A DNA stretch of 64,000 nucleotides from Halomonas sp. HL-93. Lineage in GTDB: Bacteria > Pseudomonadota > Gammaproteobacteria > Pseudomonadales > Halomonadaceae. The stretch is from assembly GCF_900086985.1 (NCBI RefSeq), contig NZ_LT593974.1, positions 1,736,001 through 1,800,000 on the forward strand, given 5' to 3'. The notes under the pieces are model-generated. The model was given only the letters and a program-made list of their open reading frames with translations. It did not search any database and was not told where the DNA came from. Position 1 is the first letter of the stretch. Each line of letters begins with the position of its first letter. A program made the position numbers and the translations under genes. This document shows, one piece after another, positions 49,556-60,234 of the stretch.

Positions 49556-49957
49556 CTAATTTGTCATTTGGCTGGTCGTTTTGGCGTTTGCCTGCGTTTG
49601 CATAATAGGCTCGCTCTCAACTTGATGATCTACTTTATTAGGTACCTCAGGCGTTATCTGCTGAGGGGTGTGCAGCTGGCGTCTTAGATAGCTGGAGTAC
49701 AGGCGTTTGTTATAAAGCGCCCAGCAGTGGAATGTTAGGAAGGTGACAATAAAACCCACCAACACCACCTTGATCATGATGGACTCATATAGGTGTTCCA
49801 GAGCGGCATCATCGATAATAAAAAATAAAAAAAGTTTCGCCATCACCAGTGTCCATAGTGCGAAGGCAGCAAGGGCGAAAAGGCTATCACGGGAACGGTA
49901 TCCCCAGCCTTTTTGGTTGGGTCTGGCGATGATGACAGGCACTAGTTTATTGTTCAT
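49556..49957 (-). CDS. pgaD: PNAG biosynthesis protein PgaD
   Basis: 133 aa from the ATG at 49957, after AGGAGAGC on the minus strand. Two membrane segments (LFALAAFALWTLVMAKLFLFF and VVLVGFIVTFLTFHCWALY) as in PgaD, the small inner-membrane partner of the synthase PgaC that responds to c-di-GMP in E. coli. It overlaps pgaC by 11 bp. The C-terminal extension is Gln/Thr rich. Confidence 0.88.
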   Translation of the reverse strand: MNNKLVPVIIARPNQKGWGYRSRDSLFALAAFALWTLVMAKLFLFFIIDDAALEHLYESIMIKVVLVGFIVTFLTFHCWALYNKRLYSSYLRRQLHTPQQITPEVPNKVDHQVESEPIMQTQANAKTTSQMTN

Positions 49958-51197
49958 TAAAATGCTCTCCTCTGTCAGGGCTGGTCCATGTGGCTTGCCT
50001 TCCCTTTTGCCGCAGTAGGGCTTTGGGGAAGGCGATAACAACGGTGGTCATGTTGAGAATCCAGTAGGCGAAGGGGTACCAGATCATCCAGTAAATGCAG
50101 CGGAATATCTCTTTGTCGTAACGGCTATCAATATGAAAACTGACGGTAAATTGGATAAAGCTAAGGGCGACCAGGATGCTGCCGAAATAGGAAAGCAGAT
50201 GGGCCGTGATCGGCCATGCAGTGGGTGCGACAAGCTGAGAAACCAGCCACACGAGCAATAGGGTAATGACTGAGTAGCACCACATGACGCTTATGATGTA
50301 TTCCAGCGTGAGCAGCCAAAACCGACGATTAGCCCAGCGAATCGTCTGAGGGAAGTAGCGTAGAAAAACTTCGCCTCCCCCTTGAGCCCACCGTAACCGC
50401 TGCTTGAACAACCCCCGCAATGTCTCGGGCATCAGCACCCAGCAGAGGGCTCTGGGCTCGTAGCGCACTTGCCCGCCTGCTAGCTGTAGCCGCCAGCTAA
50501 CGTCAATATCTTCAGTGACCATGTCGGTATTCCAGCCACCAATTTCTTCCAGCGCCTTACGCCGAAAGGCGCAGATAACGCCGGAAACGGTGAACACCAT
50601 TCCATAGATGCGCTGGGCGCGTTTGATCAGGCCGATAATGGCGGAAAACTCGCCGGTTTGAATTTTACCAATGGCAGTCGAGCGGGTCCTCACACGGGGA
50701 TTGCCGGTCACGCCGCTGACGTTAGGGCTGCTAATGAAGTGGCCTACCATATAGCCAATGGCGTCGTAGTCGAGAATGGCGTCACCATCGATCCCGACAA
50801 TAATCTCGCCATTGGCCTTGCTCAAGCCATGGTTCATGGCGCTTGCCTTACCTTCATTGGCTTGGTGTAGCACCGTTAACGCTGGGTATATTAGCGATAA
50901 CCCATTTAATCGATCGGCGGTATCATCGAGGCTGCCATCATTAATGGCGATGACCTCCATATGCGGATAGTTCTGCTTGAAGAGGTGATGAATCGTCTCT
51001 TCTACATTCGCTTCCTCGTTATAACAGGGCAGGAGAACCGTGACGGTGGGGGCAGTTTCGTCCCACTCGAATGTCGCTGGCCAGGGCTGCTTGAGTTCCC
51101 AGTGCCAATAGAAGTAAAGGCCGCCGCAGATCCATATAGTGGCCATCAAGCTTGGGTAGCCGAGGGTAAAGATGGCTAGGTAATCTAGTAGGTTCAT
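49947..51197 (-). CDS. pgaC: Poly-beta-1,6-N-acetylglucosamine synthase
   Basis: 416 aa, GT2 glycosyltransferase. Motifs: VTVLLPCYNEEANVEETI, IAINDGSLDDT, GIDGDAILD, VTEDIDVSWRLQ and QRLRWAQGG, with membrane helices at both ends. It polymerises UDP-GlcNAc into biofilm polysaccharide. Its ATG overlaps the pgaB stop by 4 bp. Confidence 0.95.
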   Translation of the reverse strand: MNLLDYLAIFTLGYPSLMATIWICGGLYFYWHWELKQPWPATFEWDETAPTVTVLLPCYNEEANVEETIHHLFKQNYPHMEVIAINDGSLDDTADRLNGLSLIYPALTVLHQANEGKASAMNHGLSKANGEIIVGIDGDAILDYDAIGYMVGHFISSPNVSGVTGNPRVRTRSTAIGKIQTGEFSAIIGLIKRAQRIYGMVFTVSGVICAFRRKALEEIGGWNTDMVTEDIDVSWRLQLAGGQVRYEPRALCWVLMPETLRGLFKQRLRWAQGGGEVFLRYFPQTIRWANRRFWLLTLEYIISVMWCYSVITLLLVWLVSQLVAPTAWPITAHLLSYFGSILVALSFIQFTVSFHIDSRYDKEIFRCIYWMIWYPFAYWILNMTTVVIAFPKALLRQKGRQATWTSPDRGEHFNEQ

Positions 51198-53155
51198 TGG
51201 ATGGCCCTGAACCGGCGTCCTATGGAAAAGACGGGTCTCATGGTATTGATATCAGGATGATTCTGGTGAAAATCATCAGGGTAGTAACCAATGTGCTTGA
51301 TGCCTTCTTCGCGGAGTACGCGAACCCATTGCGCTATCTCCTCGCTGGGAATGGGTGTCTGGGTGTGCCAGTTCTGCGCCTGAAGCTCGAAGACCAGCTG
51401 GTCGGCGCTTACCTGCGAAAGCGAGCGCTGGGCAAGGCTTCTTAACCACGCATCGGGGTTCTCGGCTTCTTCCATATAAGGCATGGCCATGACGGCCACA
51501 TAGTCGTAGCCGGTGGCGAAGTCCCTGGGATCTTGAGCAAACCATTGCTGGCTACTCGGCTCCATCACCGTCTTGGCATAGAGGTTGCGAGCGGTGGTAA
51601 AGACCACGTTGTCGGCTTGGCGATAGTAGTTAGCGGCCTGCTCCAGCTCCAGCGTGAAATCGGTGAGATACTCTGTCTTGAAGCGAGCCCAGGTCGACAT
51701 CAAGTCATCGTCGTTGCGTATTGCGTTGATATCCCCCGGTAACGAAGCGCGCTCATAGGCGGCTAGGGCTTCTGGGTTGGCGTCTTCAAAGTCAGTAAAG
51801 AAGGCGTCATCGTGGAAGAGCAGGCCGTCGAATTTGGTCAGCCGACCGAGATCCTGATAAATTTCACGGATTATACGACGGTTGCTTTCTACATAAGGCG
51901 ATAGGCGCAAGTAGTGATCGGGGGACTCGCGCCCGGTTGTTACATCGGTGACATACCGGTGGCCGCTCCCCAGGTCAAAGGACAGCACCGGCATCCAGGC
52001 GTACACTTTTACATTGGCACGTTTCTTCAACTGCCACGCAACGCGATTGAAAAGGTCTGCCCTGACCGGTAAATGGCGGTTAGGAAAGTAGAGGGCATCG
52101 GCAACGCCGTCTCCATCAGGGTCTGCAAAGGCCTGAAGATAAACGGTGCTAACGCCGTACTCAGCAATGCGCTCGATCAGCCTGTCGAGATTTTGTGCCT
52201 GCTGGGTAGGGTCCGGGTCATACACGTAGTCCAGGTCAACGTGAACAATGCGCAGCTTTTCTGGCTCCCATATTCGGTTGGAGAGAATCTCTTCGATGGT
52301 TTGCAGGCTGGTTTCCTGATCGATGAGATAGCGGTTCATGGTACGCATCGAGTCGCTGAGACGGTTGGGTGCGCTGAGTAGACTGAAGGTGTAGTCCATG
52401 CCGTATTCCGCGGCGATATCGAGCGTTGCCTGGCTATAGGCACCGTAGGGCCAAACCATGATCCTAGGGCTTCGCCCCATCTGTTCCTGAAAACGCTGCT
52501 GTGTCCGTGCCATATCGCTGCGTACCCGCTCGATATAGGCCGTTTCACTTTCATACCCGTTGCGTGCGTTCCAAGTGCTGGTAACGGCGGCGGCTTGCTC
52601 GTTACCCATGGGGTTACCGACAACCCCGTAGTGAAGGTCGTAGGAATGCGAGGCTATTTCCACCAGCGGTGATTCGTCCAGGGTTTTAACCTGTTCCCAT
52701 GACAAAAAACGCTCACGGGGCAGGGTGGTATTGCCGTAGGGCACCCGGCCACCTTCAGGTACATCCAGCCAACTGCCGACCACTGCCTGCACGGCGGGAA
52801 AACCATATAGTTTGAGTAATGGAAAGACGATGTCGTAAAAGCTGCGATATCCGTCATCGAACGTCAGCAGCACGGCTTTTTCCGGCAGAGGTTGCTTACC
52901 TGCTTTGGCATCGATGATCTGTTGCAGACTCACCGGGTTATAGCCGCCGACATCAATTAAATTGAAGTGCTCGACCAATCGGTTGCGGGTAATGGTCTGG
53001 GGATAGATATCAAGGTTGGGGGTAACGCTGGTATCGACAATATCGTGGTAACTGATTACCACGTAATCATTCGGCGTCCGGGCTGCCTGGGCTTGTTGAA
53101 TACCCACCATTGCTATCATAACTGCGCCCATCACAATGATGCGCCAGAGTGTCAT
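51194..53155 (-). CDS. pgaB: Poly-N-acetylglucosamine N-deacetylase PgaB
   Basis: 653 aa from the ATG at 53155 (GGAG six bases upstream; overlaps the pgaA stop by 4 bp), preferred to an ATG 12 bases upstream. Signal peptide, then an NodB-like deacetylase domain (YHDIVD, VLLTFDDGYRSFYD, ASHSYDLHYG), then a C-terminal glycoside-hydrolase-like domain. Partly deacetylates the polymer in the periplasm for export. The signal ends AQAA without a lipobox Cys, so it may be soluble rather than a lipoprotein as in E. coli. Confidence 0.94.
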   Translation of the reverse strand: MTLWRIIVMGAVMIAMVGIQQAQAARTPNDYVVISYHDIVDTSVTPNLDIYPQTITRNRLVEHFNLIDVGGYNPVSLQQIIDAKAGKQPLPEKAVLLTFDDGYRSFYDIVFPLLKLYGFPAVQAVVGSWLDVPEGGRVPYGNTTLPRERFLSWEQVKTLDESPLVEIASHSYDLHYGVVGNPMGNEQAAAVTSTWNARNGYESETAYIERVRSDMARTQQRFQEQMGRSPRIMVWPYGAYSQATLDIAAEYGMDYTFSLLSAPNRLSDSMRTMNRYLIDQETSLQTIEEILSNRIWEPEKLRIVHVDLDYVYDPDPTQQAQNLDRLIERIAEYGVSTVYLQAFADPDGDGVADALYFPNRHLPVRADLFNRVAWQLKKRANVKVYAWMPVLSFDLGSGHRYVTDVTTGRESPDHYLRLSPYVESNRRIIREIYQDLGRLTKFDGLLFHDDAFFTDFEDANPEALAAYERASLPGDINAIRNDDDLMSTWARFKTEYLTDFTLELEQAANYYRQADNVVFTTARNLYAKTVMEPSSQQWFAQDPRDFATGYDYVAVMAMPYMEEAENPDAWLRSLAQRSLSQVSADQLVFELQAQNWHTQTPIPSEEIAQWVRVLREEGIKHIGYYPDDFHQNHPDINTMRPVFSIGRRFRAIQ

Positions 53156-55578
53156 AGGAATCTCCATACAAAGCCGGCTGAAATAACGTTGTCATACTCA
53201 GGAACACCGTCGTAGACGGCTCTTTCGCGGGTGATGCCATATTCGAAGTTTACGGTAGGGGTCAGCTCCCAGCTGTGTTGATAGCCGATCGACCAGGTAT
53301 TCTCTGTGTCGTAATTCTTCTGCCAGTAGCGGCCTGAACCGAGGGAAAACGACTGAATGAAGGACTGGCGATAGTCGAGCGGCGTCTCGTAATCGAGCGT
53401 CAGCACACCCGCGAGGCTGGCATCGCGGCGCGGATTGAAATAGCTGGCGTCAACTTCATCATTGCGTGACGCGGAAATCTGCACTTCGCCGTTGAGTTGC
53501 CAGCGATCCAGGTGGTAGAGCGTCTGATTCCAGTAGCCGTAGACAGAATGCCGCAGGTTGCTGTCATCAAAATCGGTCGCCATAAACCCGATGGCGCCTG
53601 CGCCACGCTCGTTGCGCCGGTAAGCCAGTTCACCACGATAACGGTCGGCGTTGATATCATCGCGCAGCGCCCGTAGTGGGGTATCGGTGGTATTGCGCTC
53701 AATACCTACCGTGGCAGTGATATGGTCGGAGGCGGCATAGCGCAGTTCAGCAAGCGCAAGGAAATCTTCGTTAAGCTGTGATCCATGGCCTGCGGCCAAG
53801 GTGACCGTGGATGGATGCAGGTTCCATTCGTAGCCAGCCATGTTGTAAGACGCATAAAGATTCTCGTCATCAAACTCGCCGAACTGGCCGATCCGTTGGG
53901 CGAAGGGGCGAGAGCCATTCGCGTTGCGGGGCCCTTCAAACAGAACTTCATAGGTCCACTCACGTGATGCTTGAGTGCCGCTTCCTTGCCCCTCGCTACG
54001 CTCGAAGGAAGTGCTTAACTGAGGGGCGCGCAGTTCGCGCCATTCCCGCTCTAGGTCATCCCGTGTAACGCTTGGCTGGGCGTCTTCGATTTCTCGGGCG
54101 ATGTCGGTGGTGGTGCCTTTCCACTGACCGCGCTGCAATCGTGAAAGCAGTACGCCGTGACGGGCGGAGTCCTGTCGTTCTGGGGGCAGTAAAGGGAGGG
54201 CCTGCTGGAAAGATGCTTCGGCCTTTCTGGGCCAACCTCGATCACGTTCGATATCGCCTTTCATCAACCACAGATAAGGATCCTCAGGTGCCTGGTTCTG
54301 ATAAGCAGCCAGGCGTTCGCTGGCCTCGTCTGTGCGGCCACGCCAACTGTCGAGCAGTACGCTAAGCAGCAACACTTTTTGATAATTGGGGTTGTCTACT
54401 TGCGTGGTTCTGGTGAAGTCCAGGCGCTTTTCGGGCTCGCTTGCGATCCAGTCTTGCAACAGGCGATCAGCGTCCCGGAAACGTTGCGCATCGGAGTAAC
54501 TGTAAAAAAGCCCTTCATTGAGAGGATCATCGGGGTCAGTCGCCTGCTCGGGGGACTGTCGTATAAGGTGTTCGTAAAGGGTGATGGCTTCTTTGGGACG
54601 ACCCATGCCATTCAGGGCGTGAGCTCTGGCGCGATCCACATAGCTTGGTAACTGGCCATGCTGGTTTTCAAGCTTTTCGGCGAGCGCTACCGCTTCGGAA
54701 AAACGCCTTAATTGGGCCAGGGCCACTACCTTGTCGTATTCCGTAATGGTAACAAGCTCCTCAGGCGCGTCTGGGCTACTGAGTACGCTATTCAACTGCT
54801 CCAGGCCGTTACGGGTTCTTGAGGGTTGATCCGTGTGAATGCCGAGGCGTATATCCGTCACGCCTTCATAGTAGGTCAGCCAAAGCCGGTCACTTCCAGA
54901 GAATACATCCGGGTTCGACTGCATGATGCGGCGCGCCGCTGAGCTGGCGCCAAGGCCAACGGCCAGTCGGTAAAGCGCTTGTAGTTCACTTGTGTTGCCT
55001 GGGTCTTGCGCAACCAGTGCCTGGCGGGCATCCAGCTCTTGCATCGCATTCGCGGTGCCCGCTGCCAAGTAACCTTTAGCCTCTAGCCCCGCTTTGGTGG
55101 TGCCAGCCACTTGGTTGTATTGTTGCAGGGCGATATCCGCCAGGGTATAGCTGCCCATATCGGTATGTACCAAGGCTTGGCCAAGCCAGCCCTGTTCGTT
55201 TGACGGATCGCGATAGGTAAGTGTCCGAAATAGCGTCAACGCCTGTTCGTAGTCACCCTCACTACGAGCCGCTGTGCCCAGGTTGGCAAGTTCGGAGTCA
55301 CTGTGATTCTCTGTTTCACACCAGGAGCAAACGGCTAGCGCCTCCTGATGCCGATTGGCACGCACCAGCAGTGCCACTAAATCCTCGCGAACACGCGCAT
55401 TGCGCGTTTGGTGGTAGAGGGTCTTCAGGCCATCAATTGACGGTGCCAGCTCCCCTTGGCGTGCCTGGATAACCAGCGCTTCGCGTTGCGCATCAGTCAC
55501 GGTTTGGCCCTGCGCCACACCCGTAGTCAGACAGGCCAGAAGGCAAATTGGCAGTAGGGAGTTATGGCGACGGTGCAT
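53152..55578 (-). CDS. pgaA: PNAG outer-membrane export porin PgaA
   Basis: 808 aa from the ATG at 55578, which has TAGGAAT upstream and gives a normal signal peptide (LLPICLLACLTTGVAQGQ); the ATG at 55611 would bury it. Residues 25-500 are tetratricopeptide repeats, and the last 300 form an outer-membrane beta barrel ending in a terminal aromatic strand (SAGFVWRFL). First gene of pgaABCD. Confidence 0.93.
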   Translation of the reverse strand: MHRRHNSLLPICLLACLTTGVAQGQTVTDAQREALVIQARQGELAPSIDGLKTLYHQTRNARVREDLVALLVRANRHQEALAVCSWCETENHSDSELANLGTAARSEGDYEQALTLFRTLTYRDPSNEQGWLGQALVHTDMGSYTLADIALQQYNQVAGTTKAGLEAKGYLAAGTANAMQELDARQALVAQDPGNTSELQALYRLAVGLGASSAARRIMQSNPDVFSGSDRLWLTYYEGVTDIRLGIHTDQPSRTRNGLEQLNSVLSSPDAPEELVTITEYDKVVALAQLRRFSEAVALAEKLENQHGQLPSYVDRARAHALNGMGRPKEAITLYEHLIRQSPEQATDPDDPLNEGLFYSYSDAQRFRDADRLLQDWIASEPEKRLDFTRTTQVDNPNYQKVLLLSVLLDSWRGRTDEASERLAAYQNQAPEDPYLWLMKGDIERDRGWPRKAEASFQQALPLLPPERQDSARHGVLLSRLQRGQWKGTTTDIAREIEDAQPSVTRDDLEREWRELRAPQLSTSFERSEGQGSGTQASREWTYEVLFEGPRNANGSRPFAQRIGQFGEFDDENLYASYNMAGYEWNLHPSTVTLAAGHGSQLNEDFLALAELRYAASDHITATVGIERNTTDTPLRALRDDINADRYRGELAYRRNERGAGAIGFMATDFDDSNLRHSVYGYWNQTLYHLDRWQLNGEVQISASRNDEVDASYFNPRRDASLAGVLTLDYETPLDYRQSFIQSFSLGSGRYWQKNYDTENTWSIGYQHSWELTPTVNFEYGITRERAVYDGVPEYDNVISAGFVWRFL

Positions 55579-55658
55579 GTTGATATTCCTACCCTGGAAA
55601 CTAATGGGCACATGTTTGTGCGCAACGATGTTTGCCAGTGTATCGAAGTATCGTTAAG

Positions 55659-55688
55659 TAAATACTGAACAAAATTGTTAACTTGCAA
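55659..55688 (-). promoter_or_regulatory. Candidate promoter of pgaABCD
   Basis: On the minus strand, TTGCAA (55688-55683), an 18-bp spacer and TATTTA (55664-55659) lie about 80 bp before pgaA. The whole gap 55579-55882 is markedly AT-rich and holds no gene; its AT-richness suggests a regulatory region. Confidence 0.35.
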
Positions 55689-55882
55689 AGGATTATCGTC
55701 AGCAAAAAAGGTGGGGAGGTTTATGTTTATCTAATGCGGTCAACGCTTATGTTCTTGGTGGAAAGTACTGATGATAAGCAAAAACGGCTTGTTTTTATTT
55801 ATAAAATATCAGTGTGAGTGACTTGATGCTGCTGGTTGGGCGAACTGCCAATGGCGTTTTTGTGAGGCTTTGAATTATCGTG

Positions 55883-56767
55883 TTAGATTTTTCTGGTGGC
55901 TTCCAACGCTTCGATCATCTGCCTTGCGGCGTTGGAGAGCGTGCGGCTGGTATGAACCAGATAGCCCAGCGGACGGTGGAGTGGGGCAGTGGCAACGTCG
56001 AGCTCCACCAGTTCGTGGTCGATCATCTTCTCGGGCAGCAGACTCCAGCCAAGACCCACGCTGCACATCATCTTGAGCGTTTCCAGGTAGTTGGTCGCCA
56101 TGCTTACCGGCAGCTCAAGGCCTGCTTCTTCAAAGCGCAGGGCGATCAGCGAGCCGGTAAAGGTCTTGGCCCCCGGCATCACGCAGTTGTGTTCGCACAG
56201 GTCGGCGAGTGACAGCGTGCTTTGCTGAGCCTGGGTGGCGAGAGGGTGGTCGTTGGCGCAAACGAAGCACAGTCGGTCGCGCCATAGTTCCACCACGTGC
56301 AGTTGCTCGACGGGGTGGGGCGCAAGCGTCACCACGGCCATTTCCAGCGAACCATCGCGCACCCCCTGGTAGGCCAGCTCCGAATCCAGAAAATGCAGGT
56401 CCAGCGCTACCTCCGGGTGGCGTTGGGTATACTGCTTTAACACCGGCGGCAAGCGGTGCAGGCCAATATGGTGGCTGGTGGCCAGGGTGAGCGGCCCGCC
56501 CACCTGACCGGATAAATTGGCGAGCGCCCGGCGGCTGTCTTCCACCGTGAACAGAATCTGCCTCGCCTGGGGCAGCAACAGGCTGCCCGCTTCGGTCAAC
56601 GCGATGCGTCGGCCAATGCGATCAAACAGCCGCGCGTCTACCTGAGACTCTAAAGTGGCAATGCGCTTGCTGACCGCCGGTTGTGTTAAATGCAGCTGTT
56701 CCGCCGCGCGGGAGAAACTTTGTGTGTCGGCTACGGCCAAAAAGGCTTGAAGACTTTGGGTGTCCAT
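55883..56767 (-). CDS. LysR-family regulator divergent from leuC
   Basis: 294 aa. N-terminal HTH (LQAFLAVADTQSFSRAAEQLHLTQPAVSKRIATLE) and a LysR substrate-binding domain. It faces away from leuCDB with a 175-bp gap that contains a palindromic LysR box. A LysR gene in this position is conserved beside leuC in pseudomonads, so control of leucine synthesis is plausible but not proven. Confidence 0.93.
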   Translation of the reverse strand: MDTQSLQAFLAVADTQSFSRAAEQLHLTQPAVSKRIATLESQVDARLFDRIGRRIALTEAGSLLLPQARQILFTVEDSRRALANLSGQVGGPLTLATSHHIGLHRLPPVLKQYTQRHPEVALDLHFLDSELAYQGVRDGSLEMAVVTLAPHPVEQLHVVELWRDRLCFVCANDHPLATQAQQSTLSLADLCEHNCVMPGAKTFTGSLIALRFEEAGLELPVSMATNYLETLKMMCSVGLGWSLLPEKMIDHELVELDVATAPLHRPLGYLVHTSRTLSNAARQMIEALEATRKI

Positions 56768-56800
56768 CGCGTCGCGTATCCACTAAGCAAATTATCTTGT

Positions 56801-56815
56801 ATTCCATGTTGGAAT
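56801..56815. promoter_or_regulatory. Palindromic LysR-type operator (T-N11-A)
   Basis: ATTCCA-TGT-TGGAAT is a perfect 6+6 dyad containing T-N11-A, placed 34 bp before the lysR start and about 130 bp before leuC. Confidence 0.65.
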
Positions 56816-56942
56816 CCAATCTATGAATAACATGAATTGCTTTTATCTGCGAGCCGCGTGACACTCCTACGACACGCAATATAAAGCAGCGCCAAAAAAA
56901 GCTGTCGCTACGAACTAGCAGGGCCTAGCCCGGGAGAAGCAC

Positions 56943-58394
56943 ATGTCAGGTCAAACCCTTTACGATAAGTTGTGGAATCAGCATTTGGTCAAGCAGCGCG
57001 ATGATGGTACCGCGTTGATTTATATCGACCGTCACATGCTCCACGAAGTGACCTCGCCACAGGCCTTTGAGGGGCTGCGTTTGGCGAACCGCAAGCCGTG
57101 GCGTTTAGACACGAACCTCGCGACCACCGACCACAACGTGCCGACCACGCTGATTGAGCGAGCACAAGGCAACAGCGGCATTAAAGACCCGGTGTCGTTG
57201 ATCCAGGTACAAACCCTGGATGATAACTGCCTTGAATACGGCATCACCGAGTTCGGCATCAACGACCCGCGCCAGGGCATCGTTCACGTGGTGGGGCCGG
57301 AGCAGGGCGCGACGCTGCCAGGCATGACGGTGGTGTGCGGCGATTCCCACACCGCGACCCACGGCGCTTTCGGGGCGTTGGCCCACGGTATCGGCACGTC
57401 TGAAGTCGAGCACGTGCTCGCGACCCAGTGTTTGCTGACCCAGAAGATGAAGAACATGCAGGTGCGCGTTGAAGGCGAGTTGGGCCTCGGCGTGACCGCC
57501 AAAGACGTGGTGCTGGCGATTATCGGCAAGATTGGCACGGCGGGCGGTACCGGTTATGCCATCGAGTTTGCCGGTAGCGCCATCGAGTCGTTGTCCATGG
57601 AAGGCCGCATGACCGTGTGTAACATGGCCATTGAAGCGGGCGCGCGGGTCGGCATGATTGCCGTGGACGACACCACCATCGACTACATCGGCAACCGCCC
57701 CTATTCTCCCACCGGCGAGCAGTGGGAAGCAGCGGTAGCGGACTGGCGCAATCTGGTCTCCGACCCGGACGCCGTGTTCGATAACGTCGTCACCCTCCAG
57801 GCTGAAGACATCGAACCCCAGGTTAGCTGGGGCACCAGCCCGGAAATGGTTACCGGTATTTCCGGCCAGGTGCCGGACCCCGACGCCGCACCGGATGAAA
57901 CCGTGCAGCGCAGCCACACCCGGGCACTCGAGTACATGGGGCTCAAAGCTCACCAGAAAATTACCGATATCAAGCTGGATAAAATCTTCATTGGTTCCTG
58001 CACCAATGCGCGCATTGAAGATTTGCGCGAAGCCGCCAAGGTGGCGAAGGGCAAGAAAATCGCCGACTCGATCAAGCTCGCCATGGTGGTGCCGGGCTCT
58101 GGATTAGTGAAGCGCCAGGCAGAAGAGGAAGGCCTCGACAAGATATTTATCGAGGCAGGCTTTGAATGGCGCGAGCCAGGCTGCTCCATGTGCCTGGCGA
58201 TGAATGCCGATAAACTGGGTGCGGGCGAGCACTGCGCTTCGACTTCCAACCGCAACTTTGAGGGGCGCCAGGGCTACGGCGGGCGTACCCACTTGGTAAG
58301 CCCGGCCATGGCGGCTGCGGCGGCGATTGCCGGTCATTTTGTCGATGTGCGCAGCCTGCCCGCCAACGACGCCACCCACGCTCAGGAGGCCTAA
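56943..58394 (+). CDS. leuC: 3-isopropylmalate dehydratase large subunit
   Basis: 483 aa, aconitase family. [4Fe-4S] ligands in [14 protein letters not shown] and [27 protein letters not shown] is the substrate-site motif. It isomerises 2- to 3-isopropylmalate with LeuD. First gene of leuCDB; GGAGAAGCAC precedes the ATG. Confidence 0.97.
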   Translation: MSGQTLYDKLWNQHLVKQRDDGTALIYIDRHMLHEVTSPQAFEGLRLANRKPWRLDTNLATTDHNVPTTLIERAQGNSGIKDPVSLIQVQTLDDNCLEYGITEFGINDPRQGIVHVVGPEQGATLPGMTVVCGDSHTATHGAFGALAHGIGTSEVEHVLATQCLLTQKMKNMQVRVEGELGLGVTAKDVVLAIIGKIGTAGGTGYAIEFAGSAIESLSMEGRMTVCNMAIEAGARVGMIAVDDTTIDYIGNRPYSPTGEQWEAAVADWRNLVSDPDAVFDNVVTLQAEDIEPQVSWGTSPEMVTGISGQVPDPDAAPDETVQRSHTRALEYMGLKAHQKITDIKLDKIFIGSCTNARIEDLREAAKVAKGKKIADSIKLAMVVPGSGLVKRQAEEEGLDKIFIEAGFEWREPGCSMCLAMNADKLGAGEHCASTSNRNFEGRQGYGGRTHLVSPAMAAAAAIAGHFVDVRSLPANDATHAQEA

Positions 58395-58397
58395 GCC

Positions 58398-59045
58398 ATG
58401 AACAAGTTTGAACGTTTTGAAGGCGTGGTGGCCCCGCTGGACCGCGCCAACGTGGATACCGATCTGATTATCCCGAAGCAGTTTTTGAAGTCGATCAAGC
58501 GCACTGGCTTTGGCGTCAATCTGTTTGACGAATTGCGTTACCTGGATGAAGGCCAGCCCGGCCAGGACTGCTCGCAGCGACCGCTGAACCCTGATTTTGT
58601 CTTGAATCAGCCGCGTTATCAAAACGCCGAAGTGCTGCTCGCACGGCGTAACTTTGGCTGCGGCAGCTCTCGCGAGCACGCGCCTTGGGCGCTGGAAGAT
58701 TTCGGCTTCAAGGTGGTGATTGCGCCCAGCTTCGCCGATATTTTCTATAACAACGCGTTCAAAAACGGTTTGTTGCTGATCACGCTTTCGGAAGAAGCGG
58801 TGGACCGCTTATTCAACGAAGTGGAAGCCAAAGAAGGCTACCAACTGGATGTCGATTTAGAACAGCAACGAATCATCACGCAGAAAGGTGAGATTCTTGA
58901 ATTTGAAGTGGATGCGTTCCGTAAGCATTGCCTGCTGGAAGGCCTGGACGATATCGGCCTGACGCTCAAAGACGAAGATGCGATTCGCACCTTTGAAGAA
59001 CAGCATCGCCAACAGCGCCCCTGGCTGTTTCGCCAGCCTGCGTAA
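58398..59045 (+). CDS. leuD: 3-isopropylmalate dehydratase small subunit
   Basis: 215 aa. [15 protein letters not shown] and [15 protein letters not shown] are the swivel-domain signatures. Starts 3 bp after leuC, with AGGAGG within the end of leuC. Confidence 0.97.
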   Translation: MNKFERFEGVVAPLDRANVDTDLIIPKQFLKSIKRTGFGVNLFDELRYLDEGQPGQDCSQRPLNPDFVLNQPRYQNAEVLLARRNFGCGSSREHAPWALEDFGFKVVIAPSFADIFYNNAFKNGLLLITLSEEAVDRLFNEVEAKEGYQLDVDLEQQRIITQKGEILEFEVDAFRKHCLLEGLDDIGLTLKDEDAIRTFEEQHRQQRPWLFRQPA

Positions 59046-59077
59046 GTCACCGCTCAAATAAATGCTAAGGACGTTGC

Positions 59078-60157
59078 ATGACACATAAGGTTCTATTACT
59101 ACCGGGTGACGGCATTGGCCCCGAGATTGCTGCCCAGGCGGCGCGCTTGTTAAAAGCCTGCCAGGAAGCCGGACTGGATATCGACGTCGAAGAAGCGCTG
59201 GTCGGCGGCGCAGCCTACGATGCCCACGGTGATCCGCTGCCGGAGCAAACGCTGGAAAAGGCCAAGGCAGCCAGCGCCATTCTGCTGGGGGCGGTGGGTG
59301 GCCCCAAATGGGACAAGCTCGAAGACCTCTCCAAGCGGCCCGAAAAAGGCCTGCTGGGGCTGCGCAAAAACCTGGGCCTGTTCGGCAACCTGCGGCCCGC
59401 GATGCTCTACCCGCAGCTCGCCAGCGCCTCCAGCCTGAAGCCTGAACTGGTGGCTGGGCTGGACATCATGATCGTCCGCGAGCTGACCGGCGGCATCTAC
59501 TTCGGCCAGCCGCGCGGCATCGAAGAGCGCAACGGCGAGCGGGTGGGCTTTAATACCTACGTGTATTCCGAAAGCGAGATCGAACGTATCGGCCGCGTGG
59601 CGTTTGAAATGGCTCAGAAGCGCGGTAAGAAACTGTGCTCGGTGGATAAAGCCAACGTGCTGGAAGTGACGATCTTGTGGCGCGAAGTCATGGAACGCCT
59701 AGCACCGGAATATCCTGATGTTGAGCTATCGCACATGTACGTGGACAACGCCGCCATGCAGCTAGTGCGGGCGCCGAAGCAATTTGATGTGGTGGTCACC
59801 GGCAACATGTTTGGCGATATCCTCTCCGATGCTGCCGCCATGCTCACCGGCTCCATCGGCATGCTGCCGTCCGCATCGCTTAACGAGAGCGGCCAGGGCA
59901 TGTACGAGCCTTGCCACGGCAGCGCGCCGGATATCGCCGGGCAAAACGTCGCCAACCCGTTGGCTATGATGCTCTCGGTGGCCATGATGCTGCGCTACTC
60001 GCTGGGCGAAAACGCCATGGCCGAGCGTATCGAAGCGGCCGTGGGCAGTGTGCTGGATGACGGCCTACGCACTGCGGACATAGCCTCTGAAGGTATGCAA
60101 ACCATCGGCACAGACGCCATGGGCGATGCGGTGCTGGCGGCGTTTGCTAAGCAGTGA
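59078..60157 (+). CDS. leuB: 3-isopropylmalate dehydrogenase
   Basis: 359 aa. [12 protein letters not shown] start, [15 protein letters not shown], and the metal/substrate motif [29 protein letters not shown]-dependent oxidative decarboxylation in leucine synthesis. Third gene of the leu operon. Confidence 0.97.
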   Translation: MTHKVLLLPGDGIGPEIAAQAARLLKACQEAGLDIDVEEALVGGAAYDAHGDPLPEQTLEKAKAASAILLGAVGGPKWDKLEDLSKRPEKGLLGLRKNLGLFGNLRPAMLYPQLASASSLKPELVAGLDIMIVRELTGGIYFGQPRGIEERNGERVGFNTYVYSESEIERIGRVAFEMAQKRGKKLCSVDKANVLEVTILWREVMERLAPEYPDVELSHMYVDNAAMQLVRAPKQFDVVVTGNMFGDILSDAAAMLTGSIGMLPSASLNESGQGMYEPCHGSAPDIAGQNVANPLAMMLSVAMMLRYSLGENAMAERIEAAVGSVLDDGLRTADIASEGMQTIGTDAMGDAVLAAFAKQ

Positions 60158-60195
60158 ACGATTTATCGTGGTCAAAATCACCATAAAGAATCGTG

Positions 60196-60201
60196 TATAA
60201 T
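60196..60201 (+). promoter_or_regulatory. Candidate -10 box of asd
   Basis: A perfect TATAAT 34 bp before the asd start, in the short leuB-asd gap; no good -35. It may give asd its own promoter besides read-through. Confidence 0.4.
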
Positions 60202-60234
60202 GCAGGCACTCATTCTTTGCAGGAGGACTTCATA

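Noticed and set aside
57105..57953. 282-aa minus-strand frame opposite leuC
   Set aside because: Antisense shadow of leuC, which carries the Fe-S cysteines in the right places.
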